A stretch of 5,940 nucleotides of DNA from DAOTVD01 sp034437075 (lineage in GTDB: Bacteria > Chloroflexota > Anaerolineae > Aggregatilineales > J027). The notes beneath the pieces were generated by a model. It had not been told where the DNA came from and made no database searches. It worked only from the letters and a program-made list of their open reading frames with translations. The stretch is from NCBI GenBank assembly GCA_034437075.1, contig DAOTVD010000443.1, positions 1 to 5,940 on the forward strand. The letters are read 5' to 3'. Below, in pieces: positions 1 to 5,940 of the stretch (the first letter of the stretch is position 1; the number at the start of each line of letters is the position of its first letter). The position numbers were made by a program, and so were the translations under genes.

Positions 1-49
1 CGCTTGCTTTTGTCGAAAAGGATACCGTCTTGATGTTACCCCCCTCTCG

Positions 50-71
50 CTCCCCCCGAATTCGGGGGGAG
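50..71. repeat. Perfect 22-bp GC palindrome centred on GAATTC
   Basis: The sequence is a perfect inverted repeat: GAATTC at 58-63 is flanked by six C on the left and six G on the right, then by CT and AG. As RNA it would fold into a stem of nine pairs with an AATT loop. No T-run follows on either strand, so it is a poor intrinsic terminator on its own. A second, imperfect copy of the same design sits about 25 bases downstream (94-118), which suggests a family of dispersed intergenic palindromes (REP-like). Genome-wide copy number cannot be judged from this window. Confidence 0.75.
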
Positions 72-93
72 AACTTACTCGTGCGCATAATAG

Positions 94-129
94 CCCCCCC
101 CCTGAATTCGGGGAGGGGTCATTATTTTT
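94..129 (+). terminator. Candidate intrinsic terminator built on a second GAATTC palindrome
   Basis: A GC-rich hairpin (95-118) with a GAATTC centre at 104-109 pairs nine C or G positions plus one T-G wobble (103 with 110), with a single C-A mismatch (99 with 114). It is followed by a T-rich tract (122-129, seven of eight T). A strong GC stem followed by a T-tract is the classical rho-independent form on the + strand, so it could end a rightward gene lying left of the window. It could equally be a dispersed palindrome that happens to precede a T-rich stretch. It lies about 70 bases upstream of the proposed kinase promoter, so it would insulate that gene from upstream transcription. Confidence 0.5.
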
Positions 130-191
130 CTGGAACAGCCTTACATGCGCAAGCGTCAAAAGCCCCAGCCCTGCGGTGTGATGTCGGTCGC

Positions 192-220
192 TTGTCCCGC
201 CGGGCAAACGATGCTACGCT
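192..220 (+). promoter_or_regulatory. Candidate sigma-70-type promoter for the kinase gene
   Basis: A -35-like TTGTCC at 192-197 is separated by 17 bases from a -10-like TACGCT at 215-220. The -10 is preceded by TG at 212-213, giving the extended -10 form TGnTAnnnT. The match to consensus is partial (four of six and three of six), but spacing and position suit the downstream gene: transcription would start near 227 and leave a leader of about 24 bases containing the ribosome binding site. This is inferred from motif matching only. Confidence 0.4.
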
Positions 221-234
221 CATCTGCATATATG

Positions 235-240
235 AAGGAG
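235..240 (+). promoter_or_regulatory. Ribosome binding site of the kinase gene
   Basis: AAGGAG ends ten bases before the ATG at 251. It is the only strong purine-rich match near the 5' end of this frame and supports that ATG as the start. Confidence 0.75.
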
Positions 241-250
241 CAAACCGGCC

Positions 251-1831
251 ATGCCCCAATCCGACCTCGTTTTAATCGTGGATGACGACGCGCCGTTCCG
301 GCGGCTGGTCCAAAAACACCTGGGCAGCGAAGGCTACCAATTCATCGAAGCCGAGAACGGCCAACTGGCCCTGGATGCCTGCCTGAAACACCAACCTGCC
401 TTGGTGCTGCTGGATTGCCAAATGCCCGAGCTAGACGGCTTTGGCGTGCTAGAGGCCCTGCGCAAGCTGGAAGGCGTGAATGATATGGTGGTCGTGATGC
501 TGTCTACCAGCGACGACGAGACCAGCATCGGGCGGGCCTTCGGCGCGGGCGCGGCGGATTACGTCATTAAGCCGCCCCATTGGCCCTTGCTGCGGCATCG
601 CCTGCGCCGCTTGCGCACCATGCCCCTCTATGAACAGACGCTCATCACCCTGGCTAACGAGCGAAACTTGCTGCGTACGCTCATCGACCACCTGCCCGAT
701 TACGTCTTTGTGAAAGATACGGTCGGGCGTTTTCTGGTGACCAACGAAGCCAACACGGCCTACCTGGGCCAAACCACCCCGCGCGAGGTCATCGGCAGGA
801 CGGACGACGATTTTTTCGAACCCGCCCGCGCAGCAGCCTTCCGCCAAGATGAACAAGCCATCATGGCCACCGGGCAACCCATGCTGAATGTGGAGGTAGG
901 CGTGCAAAACAGCCCGGACGAACCGCGCCGGTGGTACGCCATCACCAAAGTGCCGTGGCATCTGCAAGACGGCAGCATCGCGGGCATTATCGGCATGATC
1001 CGCGAGATTACGCAGCAAAAAGCCAGCGAAGAACAAATGCACTTGGTCAACCAACGCCTGCAAGAAGTCAACGACTTGAAATCGCATTTTCTGCTAACCA
1101 TGAGCCACGAGCTACGCACCCCGCTCAATAGCATCCTGGGCTATACGGACATGCTGCGCACCGGCCTGATGGGGGAGCTAACCGAGCAACAACAAGACCG
1201 CCTCAGTCGTGTGCACCGGAATGGCGAAATCCTGCTCTCCATCATCAACGATATTCTCGATCTCTCGCGCATCCAGACCGGGCAAATGCACCTGCAACTC
1301 GGCCCGGTCGCGCTGGCGGATGTACTCGCCCAGTATCATGACGCCTTCGCGAGCCAGGCCGCCGCCAAAGGCTTAGATTTGCGCGTCACGCTGCCCGAAG
1401 ACCTGCCGCCGCTGGATGCCGACCCCGAAGCCCTGGGCAAAATCGTTCGTAATCTGCTCAGCAATGGCGTTAAATTCACCGATGAGGGCTATGTCCGCCT
1501 GCGCGCGCGGGCGCTCCCTGCCGCCGAGGCCTTCAGCTTACGGCCCGAATTTATGCCCCGGCCCACCACCGATGACGACGACGCGCCCGATTGGGTGCTG
1601 ATCGAGGTGACGGATAGCGGGCCGGGCATTTCGGCAGAACTGCAAGCCCATATTTTTGACGAATTCCGCCAGGTGGATAGCTCCTCGACGCGCGCTAAGG
1701 GCGGCACCGGGCTGGGCCTGGCGCTGTGCCGCCAACTCTGCGAACTGATGGGCGGCACCATCTGGGTAGAGAGCGCGCTAGGTGAAGGCAGCACCTTTTT
1801 GGTTTTGTTGCCCATTGCCCGCTCAAGCTGA
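251..1831 (+). CDS. Hybrid receiver-PAS-histidine kinase, cytosolic
   Basis: A 526-residue signalling protein that should autophosphorylate on His and carries its own phosphoacceptor domain. The receiver domain (about 5-122) has acidic residues D11-D13, phosphoacceptor D55 in the LLDCQMP stretch, S85/T86 and K107 in VIKPP, so all expected catalytic positions are present. A PAS domain follows (about 137-255, starting near LLRTLIDHLPDYVFVKD), its final strand ending at IREITQQK and leading into a short helical linker. The HisKA dimerisation domain contains the H-box SHELRTPLNS with H286. The ATPase domain shows the N-box NLLSNGVKFT (N401, N405), G1 DSGPGI (D455), F-box FDEFRQVD and G2 GGTGLGLAL. 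No signal peptide or membrane span is visible, so it should sense a cytosolic cue or receive phosphate from another kinase. The ATPase domain has an unusual acidic insert at about 421-447. The start is supported by AAGGAG ten bases upstream. The frame ends nine bases inside the convergent neighbour. No output regulator is encoded in the window, so the partner is unknown. Confidence 0.95.
   Translation: MPQSDLVLIVDDDAPFRRLVQKHLGSEGYQFIEAENGQLALDACLKHQPALVLLDCQMPELDGFGVLEALRKLEGVNDMVVVMLSTSDDETSIGRAFGAGAADYVIKPPHWPLLRHRLRRLRTMPLYEQTLITLANERNLLRTLIDHLPDYVFVKDTVGRFLVTNEANTAYLGQTTPREVIGRTDDDFFEPARAAAFRQDEQAIMATGQPMLNVEVGVQNSPDEPRRWYAITKVPWHLQDGSIAGIIGMIREITQQKASEEQMHLVNQRLQEVNDLKSHFLLTMSHELRTPLNSILGYTDMLRTGLMGELTEQQQDRLSRVHRNGEILLSIINDILDLSRIQTGQMHLQLGPVALADVLAQYHDAFASQAAAKGLDLRVTLPEDLPPLDADPEALGKIVRNLLSNGVKFTDEGYVRLRARALPAAEAFSLRPEFMPRPTTDDDDAPDWVLIEVTDSGPGISAELQAHIFDEFRQVDSSSTRAKGGTGLGLALCRQLCELMGGTIWVESALGEGSTFLVLLPIARSS
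1823..1831. other. Reciprocal overlap of two convergent stop codons
   Basis: The nine bases TCAAGCTGA contain the last three codons of both genes in mirror register. On the + strand they read Ser-Ser-stop (TGA at 1829-1831); on the - strand they read Ser-Ala-stop (TGA at 1825-1823). Each gene's stop codon is the complement of the other's TCA serine codon. No hairpin followed by a T-run is visible at the junction; only a stem of four or five pairs could form there. Transcripts from either side would therefore extend antisense into the neighbour unless stopped by Rho or by collision. Confidence 0.9.
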
Positions 1832-4213
1832 GTCCTCCATGCGGCCCCAAGGCAAAAGCTCGCGCACGGCCAGCGCGCTCAGGAGGGCGTAAAAAGGCGT
1901 CAGCACCACGCCATAGCGCGCTAGATAGACGTGTACCAATGAAGTGATGAACAAGACATACCCAATCACCACCAGGCTTAGCAAAACCAGCACCCGCTGG
2001 CGCGGTATCCGCCATAACCACAGCGAAAATAGGACGAACAGCCCAAAATAGGCAACATCATGATTGACCGTGCGAATCACCAAACCTTCTTGGCGTTGGA
2101 TCTCGCTGGTGATAGGTTGCTCGCGGATATAATGCCCCGTGCGGGGTCGGTCGAGGCTTAGGGCTTCGCCCAAGGGTAAATAAATCTGATTCACGAAGCT
2201 CAAGTAATAGGCGGCATCGTCCACGGGGGTGGGGGCGTGCGGCTGGGTATAGTCTGCGCACCAGGCCAGGCCAAACGATTGGCATAAGGCCCGGCTGTTG
2301 GCGTTGTCGTATTCCACGTAATAGCCCATCGGATGCGCGATATAGCTCAGAGTGTCTTGCAGTACACTCCGGCCAAAGGCAAATGGGTCGGCCAGCACAG
2401 TTTCGAACAAGGCCCGGTTGATATGGGTATCGTGCTGGGTCTGGGCCTGTGTCAGGATAATGCAATTGCCATAGTTGCCAAAGATAAATAAATTAGCGTA
2501 GTAGCGCGGCACATCGTCGTAATCGACATCGGGCAAGCAGGCGCGCAGCAAGGTATCCAATTGGGCAGAAGCGGCCCCGTGGGCTGGGTCGAAATGATGA
2601 TAGCCATACAGGCTGGACATCACGGTGTAGCCATCGCGCCCAAACAGTCGTGGTTCGCCATAGCGTGTGAAGTTGAAGCCGATGAACACCACTACGACCC
2701 CCATCACGCCCATTAACACCAACAACGCGCGCGCAGCGCCTCGGCGCCAGAACATCAGCCGATAGCCCACCACAGCAACGACCACGAGCAGAATCCCCGA
2801 AGGCCGCACCACAAAGGCCAGGGTATAGAGCACGCCCGCCGCGACGAAACTCCAGGCCGGGACGGGTTCGCGGCGGCGCTGGTAGTGCCACACAAACACA
2901 GCCAAACTGAGCACATGCAAGCTCATGAACAGCGACTCCACCAGCAACTTCCGATTCTGGTCAGCCCAAGTGAGGTCGAGCAATAGCCACAGCCCCACCA
3001 GCCCGGCCAGCCAGCGATCCTCCCGCGCCAGCACCGCCACCAATGCCGTGCTGGCCAGCGCCGCCAGCCCAATCTGCACGAGCACCGCGCCCAACGGGCC
3101 ATTTAGCGCGTCCGTGATATTCAGCAACAGCAGATAGGGCAAAGTGCGATTCGTGATGGGGTCGGTGCCGTTGAACAACGTACTAGCGGGTTCTAGATAC
3201 GAGATGGTATCCGGCGCTACCAAGACGGAAAAAGCACCCAGCAGGGCCAGATCGCGCAGGATGTAAGCCCCCGCGAAGGCCATCAGCCAAGGCCAGGCTA
3301 AGCCGCCGCCTTTTGCCATTTGAGAATAGACTTGTGGCAGTTTGCCCCACGGCACCTGGGTAGGCGTAACCAGCAACAAGGGCAAAAACAGGTAAGGCGC
3401 TAGACCTTCTGGCGTTTCGAAGCCAAAGCGCACATAGACCAGGTTGGCCAGCAACGGCAAAACCCCCCACCAGGGCCAGCGCGCCGCCCCAACTTCGGCG
3501 GCCCGGCCCGGCACGATCATCAGCGCCACGAGGACGGCCATATGCGCCCCCAGCACAAGCGCCTCAGGCAGATAGGCGCGCACGAAATCCGCCGGGCCAA
3601 AATGCAGAATGATGAGCGCATAGGCGGCATAGACGGCGCCATTGAACCACACCAAGCCGCGCCAGCGCTGCCCAGAAGGGGCCATCTGCGCCCGGCCCCA
3701 GCCCAACAAGGCCGCCCCCAGCAATAGCCCAAACCATACATCCGCCCGCAAAAGATAGGGCTGAAGCCCCATCTGGACAGCATACGCGCGCCCATCGGGC
3801 AAGCTGGCGCGGAGTTTGGGCTCGGCGGCCAGGGCCACGCTTCCGGTAAATTCACCGCGCAGCACGTCATCCGGCGCGGTGGCGACCTGGCGTGTCCCGC
3901 CGCGTGCCTCGTCTGGCCTGTGTGGCTCACCTTCAAAGGCTTGGTCAAAGTAGATATCGCGCACGCCCGGCGCACCTTCAATGCCCTGATAACTTATGGG
4001 GAAAACCGTTACCGCAGCGACGCCCGTCGCCTGCCAGGTAATCTGCACCGCTTCCCCAGGTAGCCAAACACGTGCATCGTCTGTGCTCAGCCGAACTTGC
4101 GCTTCATCCACTGCCCAGGTCGTCTCGTGCGGGTCGGCACGGACGATTGGCCAAGCGAGGCCCAGCAAAACCAATATCCCTAAGGCCAGCGTCACAATTG
4201 CCCGTCGTGGCAT
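1823..4213 (-). CDS. Polytopic membrane protein, probable GT-C type glycosyltransferase
   Basis: A 796-residue integral membrane protein; numbering is from the ATG at 4213. Residues 1-26 form a signal-like or anchor helix (basic MPRR, then a hydrophobic run ending VRA-DP). Residues about 27-157 form a soluble, probably beta-rich domain with a stretch WLPGEAVQITWQATGV resembling Ig-like bacterial surface domains. From 158 on, around a dozen hydrophobic segments follow. Features recalling GT-C enzymes (lipid-phosphate-sugar-dependent transferases such as the ArnT and PMT groups) are the extracytoplasmic-loop stretch around D335 (DTISYLEPA, then NRTLPYLLLL), an RPSGILLVVV helix start at R470, and a C-terminal RYGVVLTPF helix at R766. 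A loop of about 200 residues (517-718) is likely extracytoplasmic and carries four cysteines (C559, C584, C644, C652) that might form disulfides. An in-frame TTG at 4225 is less likely as start because GGAGG lies inside that extension, five bases before the ATG. It follows the ABC exporter gene by 19 bases and is probably cotranscribed. I do not recognise the exact family; an O-antigen ligase-like or uncharacterised membrane protein remains possible. Confidence 0.7.
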   Translation of the reverse strand: MPRRAIVTLALGILVLLGLAWPIVRADPHETTWAVDEAQVRLSTDDARVWLPGEAVQITWQATGVAAVTVFPISYQGIEGAPGVRDIYFDQAFEGEPHRPDEARGGTRQVATAPDDVLRGEFTGSVALAAEPKLRASLPDGRAYAVQMGLQPYLLRADVWFGLLLGAALLGWGRAQMAPSGQRWRGLVWFNGAVYAAYALIILHFGPADFVRAYLPEALVLGAHMAVLVALMIVPGRAAEVGAARWPWWGVLPLLANLVYVRFGFETPEGLAPYLFLPLLLVTPTQVPWGKLPQVYSQMAKGGGLAWPWLMAFAGAYILRDLALLGAFSVLVAPDTISYLEPASTLFNGTDPITNRTLPYLLLLNITDALNGPLGAVLVQIGLAALASTALVAVLAREDRWLAGLVGLWLLLDLTWADQNRKLLVESLFMSLHVLSLAVFVWHYQRRREPVPAWSFVAAGVLYTLAFVVRPSGILLVVVAVVGYRLMFWRRGAARALLVLMGVMGVVVVFIGFNFTRYGEPRLFGRDGYTVMSSLYGYHHFDPAHGAASAQLDTLLRACLPDVDYDDVPRYYANLFIFGNYGNCIILTQAQTQHDTHINRALFETVLADPFAFGRSVLQDTLSYIAHPMGYYVEYDNANSRALCQSFGLAWCADYTQPHAPTPVDDAAYYLSFVNQIYLPLGEALSLDRPRTGHYIREQPITSEIQRQEGLVIRTVNHDVAYFGLFVLFSLWLWRIPRQRVLVLLSLVVIGYVLFITSLVHVYLARYGVVLTPFYALLSALAVRELLPWGRMEDSA

Positions 4214-4218
4214 GGTAT

Positions 4219-4223
4219 CCTCC
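4219..4223 (-). promoter_or_regulatory. Ribosome binding site fixing the start of the membrane protein
   Basis: GGAGG on the - strand lies five bases before the ATG at 4213-4211. An alternative in-frame TTG at 4225-4223 overlaps this motif and has no good site of its own at proper spacing, so the ATG is the preferred start. The site lies in the 19-base gap after the ABC exporter stop codon, which fits a translationally close operon pair. Confidence 0.8.
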
Positions 4224-4232
4224 AAAGATTAG

Positions 4233-5940
4233 TTAGGTAGCGTGGAAATGTGGGCTACGCTCCCCGGTTTGCACCTTCCACAACCCCGCGTAGACGCCAT
4301 CCCGCGCGACGAGGTCAGCATGGGTGCCTTGTTCTTGCAATACCCCCTGCTCTAAGACGTAGATTTTATCCGCATTGCGTACCGTGGAAAGGCGATGCGC
4401 GATGACAATCGTGGTGCGGTTTTGGGTGATGCGCTCCATTGAGCGCTGGATGGCCGCTTCGGTTTCGTTGTCCACGCTGGCCGTCGCTTCGTCCAGAATG
4501 AGTACGGGCGGGTCTTTGAGCACCGCGCGCGCGATGGAGAGGCGCTGGCGTTGCCCGCCGCTGAGCTTCTGGCCGCGCTCGCCGACCACCGTATCGTAAC
4601 CCTGGGGCAAGGCGGTGATAAAGTCGTGCGCTTCGGCCACCTGCGCCGCGCGCATGATGTCCTCATCCGTCGCATCGAAACTACCATAGGCGATATTCTC
4701 GCGCACAGTGCCATGGAATAAATAAACATCCTGGCTGACATACCCAATCGCCCCGCGCAGGCTGTGCAGCGTCAGATCGCGCACGTCATGCCCATCCAGG
4801 GTGATGCGCCCAGCGTTCACGTCATAAAAACGCAAGAGCAGCTTCACCAAGGTACTTTTGCCCGAGCCTGTGCTGCCGACAATCGCGGCGGTGTCCCCAG
4901 GGGGGATGCGCATGGCAAAATCTTGGATGATGGGCGCGCCGGGCGTATACCCAAACGTGATGTCCTCAAAGACGACTTCGCCGCGTACGTCATCCAGGGT
5001 GCGCGTGCCGTCTTGGATGCTCGATTCGGTGTCCAGCAGATTCAAAATGCGCGTCGTGGAGGCCATCGCGCGTTGGTATTGGTCTAGCACTTCGCCCAGG
5101 CGCGTCAGCGGCCAGAGCAAGCGCTGGGTCATGAAGATCATGACGCTATAGGTCGCCACGGCGATGTCGCCATCCAGGGTGCGTTGCCCGCCGAAGACCA
5201 AAATCCCCGTAAAGCCCGCCAAAATAAACATGCGAATGAAGGGGATAAACGCCGAACTGAGCACAATCGCGCGGCGGTTGGTCTGTTGGTAGGCGTCGCT
5301 TTCGCCCGTCACGCGGCGGACTTCGTAATCCTCAGTCGTGTAGCTTTTAATGGTGCTGATGCCGCTCAGGTTGTTGCCCAACATCCCGTTCAGGATGCCC
5401 ACACGTTCGCGCACGGCAGCATAGCGCGGGCCGAGGTGCTTCTGAAAGCGGATCGAGCCATACACGATAAACGGAATCGGCAAGAGGGTCATCCAGGCAA
5501 TGCCTGGCGCCAGGTAGATAAACAACGCTGTGACCAGAATCACGGTCGTGGCGGTTTGCCACAGTTCATTGGCGCCGATGTCCAGAAAGCGCTCAAGCTG
5601 ATTTACGTCATCGTTCATAATGGACATCAGGCCGCCGGTGCTGCGGTCTTCGAAATAGGCCATTTCCAGGTCTTGCACATGCGCGTAGGTATCCATGCGC
5701 AATTCATGTTCGAGCACCTGCGCCAGATTCCGCCAAGCGACCGCCGCCAGATAATCGAACAGGGATTCCAGAACCCAGATGAGCACGGTCAGCGCGGCCA
5801 GCACATAGAGTTGGGTGGTGAGGTCTTCGATGCCAAAGCGCGCAAAGATGCTGTTTTCGCGCGCGACGACCACATCCACCGCCGCGCCGATGAGCAGGGG
5901 CGGCGCGAGGTCGAACAATTTGTTGAAGACGGATAAACCG
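4233..5940 (-). CDS. Type I ABC exporter, fused permease and ATPase (5' end cut)
   Basis: A half-size ABC exporter: transmembrane domain first (about 5940-5040), nucleotide-binding domain second (about 4980-4240). It should work as a homodimer or heterodimer in the cytoplasmic membrane, driving substrate outward by ATP hydrolysis. The ATPase shows an aromatic A-loop (FGYTPG), Walker A GSTGSGKST (4877-4851), Q-loop YVSQDVYLF (near 4740), signature LSGGQ (4565-4551), Walker B with catalytic Glu in ILDEATASVD (near 4480) and switch His in IAHRLSTV (His at 4397-4395). All catalytic residues are present, so the site looks fully active rather than degenerate. The membrane half has the conserved stretches FEDRSTGGLMSIMNDDVNQL and ISTIKSYTTE typical of exporter coupling regions. 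The frame runs open through the right window edge (GLSVFNKLFDLAPPLLIG), so a TTG at 5918 is not the real start and probably a few tens of N-terminal residues are missing. It ends with TAA at 4235-4233. Substrate cannot be read from sequence; multidrug, lipid or lipid-linked glycan are all possible. Confidence 0.94.
   Translation of the reverse strand, partial: GLSVFNKLFDLAPPLLIGAAVDVVVARENSIFARFGIEDLTTQLYVLAALTVLIWVLESLFDYLAAVAWRNLAQVLEHELRMDTYAHVQDLEMAYFEDRSTGGLMSIMNDDVNQLERFLDIGANELWQTATTVILVTALFIYLAPGIAWMTLLPIPFIVYGSIRFQKHLGPRYAAVRERVGILNGMLGNNLSGISTIKSYTTEDYEVRRVTGESDAYQQTNRRAIVLSSAFIPFIRMFILAGFTGILVFGGQRTLDGDIAVATYSVMIFMTQRLLWPLTRLGEVLDQYQRAMASTTRILNLLDTESSIQDGTRTLDDVRGEVVFEDITFGYTPGAPIIQDFAMRIPPGDTAAIVGSTGSGKSTLVKLLLRFYDVNAGRITLDGHDVRDLTLHSLRGAIGYVSQDVYLFHGTVRENIAYGSFDATDEDIMRAAQVAEAHDFITALPQGYDTVVGERGQKLSGGQRQRLSIARAVLKDPPVLILDEATASVDNETEAAIQRSMERITQNRTTIVIAHRLSTVRNADKIYVLEQGVLQEQGTHADLVARDGVYAGLWKVQTGERSPHFHAT

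Noticed and set aside
1..250. CRISPR array or small RNA gene in the leader
   Set aside because: There are only two palindromic units, unequal in sequence, with no regular spacers. No cloverleaf or conserved RNA fold was recognised.
30..275. Open frame of 81 codons over the leader, overlapping the kinase start
   Set aside because: It runs through both GC palindromes and the proposed promoter, has no ribosome binding site, and its translation is arginine- and proline-rich low-complexity sequence. It could contain the last codons of an upstream gene, but nothing supports that.
449..1087. Leftward frame of 212 codons inside the kinase gene
   Set aside because: It is antisense to the receiver and PAS domains, whose motifs are unambiguous on the + strand. 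No start signal or recognisable motif supports the antisense frame.
4213..4225. TTG start at 4225 for the membrane protein
   Set aside because: The GGAGG that should serve as ribosome binding site lies inside this extension, five bases before the ATG at 4213. The ATG start also places basic residues directly before the hydrophobic helix.
5184..5936. Rightward frame of 250 codons opposite the ABC exporter
   Set aside because: It is the antisense of a strongly conserved ABC exporter membrane domain in GC-rich DNA, where such frames stay open by chance. The His/Gln/Ala/Arg-rich composition matches no domain I recognise.
5916..5940. TTG at 5918 as the ABC exporter start
   Set aside because: The frame continues without a stop to the window edge, and the extra residues (GLSVFNK) fit the first membrane helix of ABC exporters, so the gene begins outside the window.

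Overview
The window holds three protein genes and one short regulatory stretch. It reads as a GC-rich bacterial chromosome segment: reading frames are closely packed, Shine-Dalgarno sites are purine-rich, and antisense frames stay open by chance. The GC palindromes centred on GAATTC, the cytosolic REC-PAS-histidine kinase protein and the large multi-membrane-span protein with an N-terminal ectodomain would suit Chloroflexota or a similar environmental phylum. That placement is an impression, not a demonstrated assignment. No phage, transposon, CRISPR, tRNA or rRNA signal was seen.

Layout. Bases 1-250 are non-coding as far as can be supported. They hold two neighbouring GC palindromes sharing a GAATTC centre; the second is followed by a T-rich tract and looks like an intrinsic terminator for a gene lying left of the window. 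After them come a plausible extended -10 promoter and a clear ribosome binding site. Bases 251-1831 (+) encode a soluble hybrid signalling protein: receiver domain, PAS domain, then a complete histidine kinase core. Two leftward genes fill the rest. A type I ABC exporter (4233 to beyond 5940, 5' end cut by the window edge) is followed after 19 bases by a large polytopic membrane protein (4213 to 1823) that looks like a GT-C fold glycosyltransferase with an N-terminal extracytoplasmic domain.

How they fit together. The two leftward genes are probably cotranscribed. One reading is that the ABC exporter moves a lipid or lipid-linked substrate across the membrane and the GT-C-like protein acts on it on the outer face. 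This rests on gene order and fold resemblance only. The kinase gene converges on this pair, and the two stop codons lie inside a shared 9-base overlap with no terminator between them, so read-through from each side would be antisense to the other. Nothing shows that the kinase controls the pair.

No unmistakably new system was found. The best leads are the unassigned GT-C-like protein paired with an ABC exporter, the reciprocal stop-codon overlap, and the palindrome pair in the leader.
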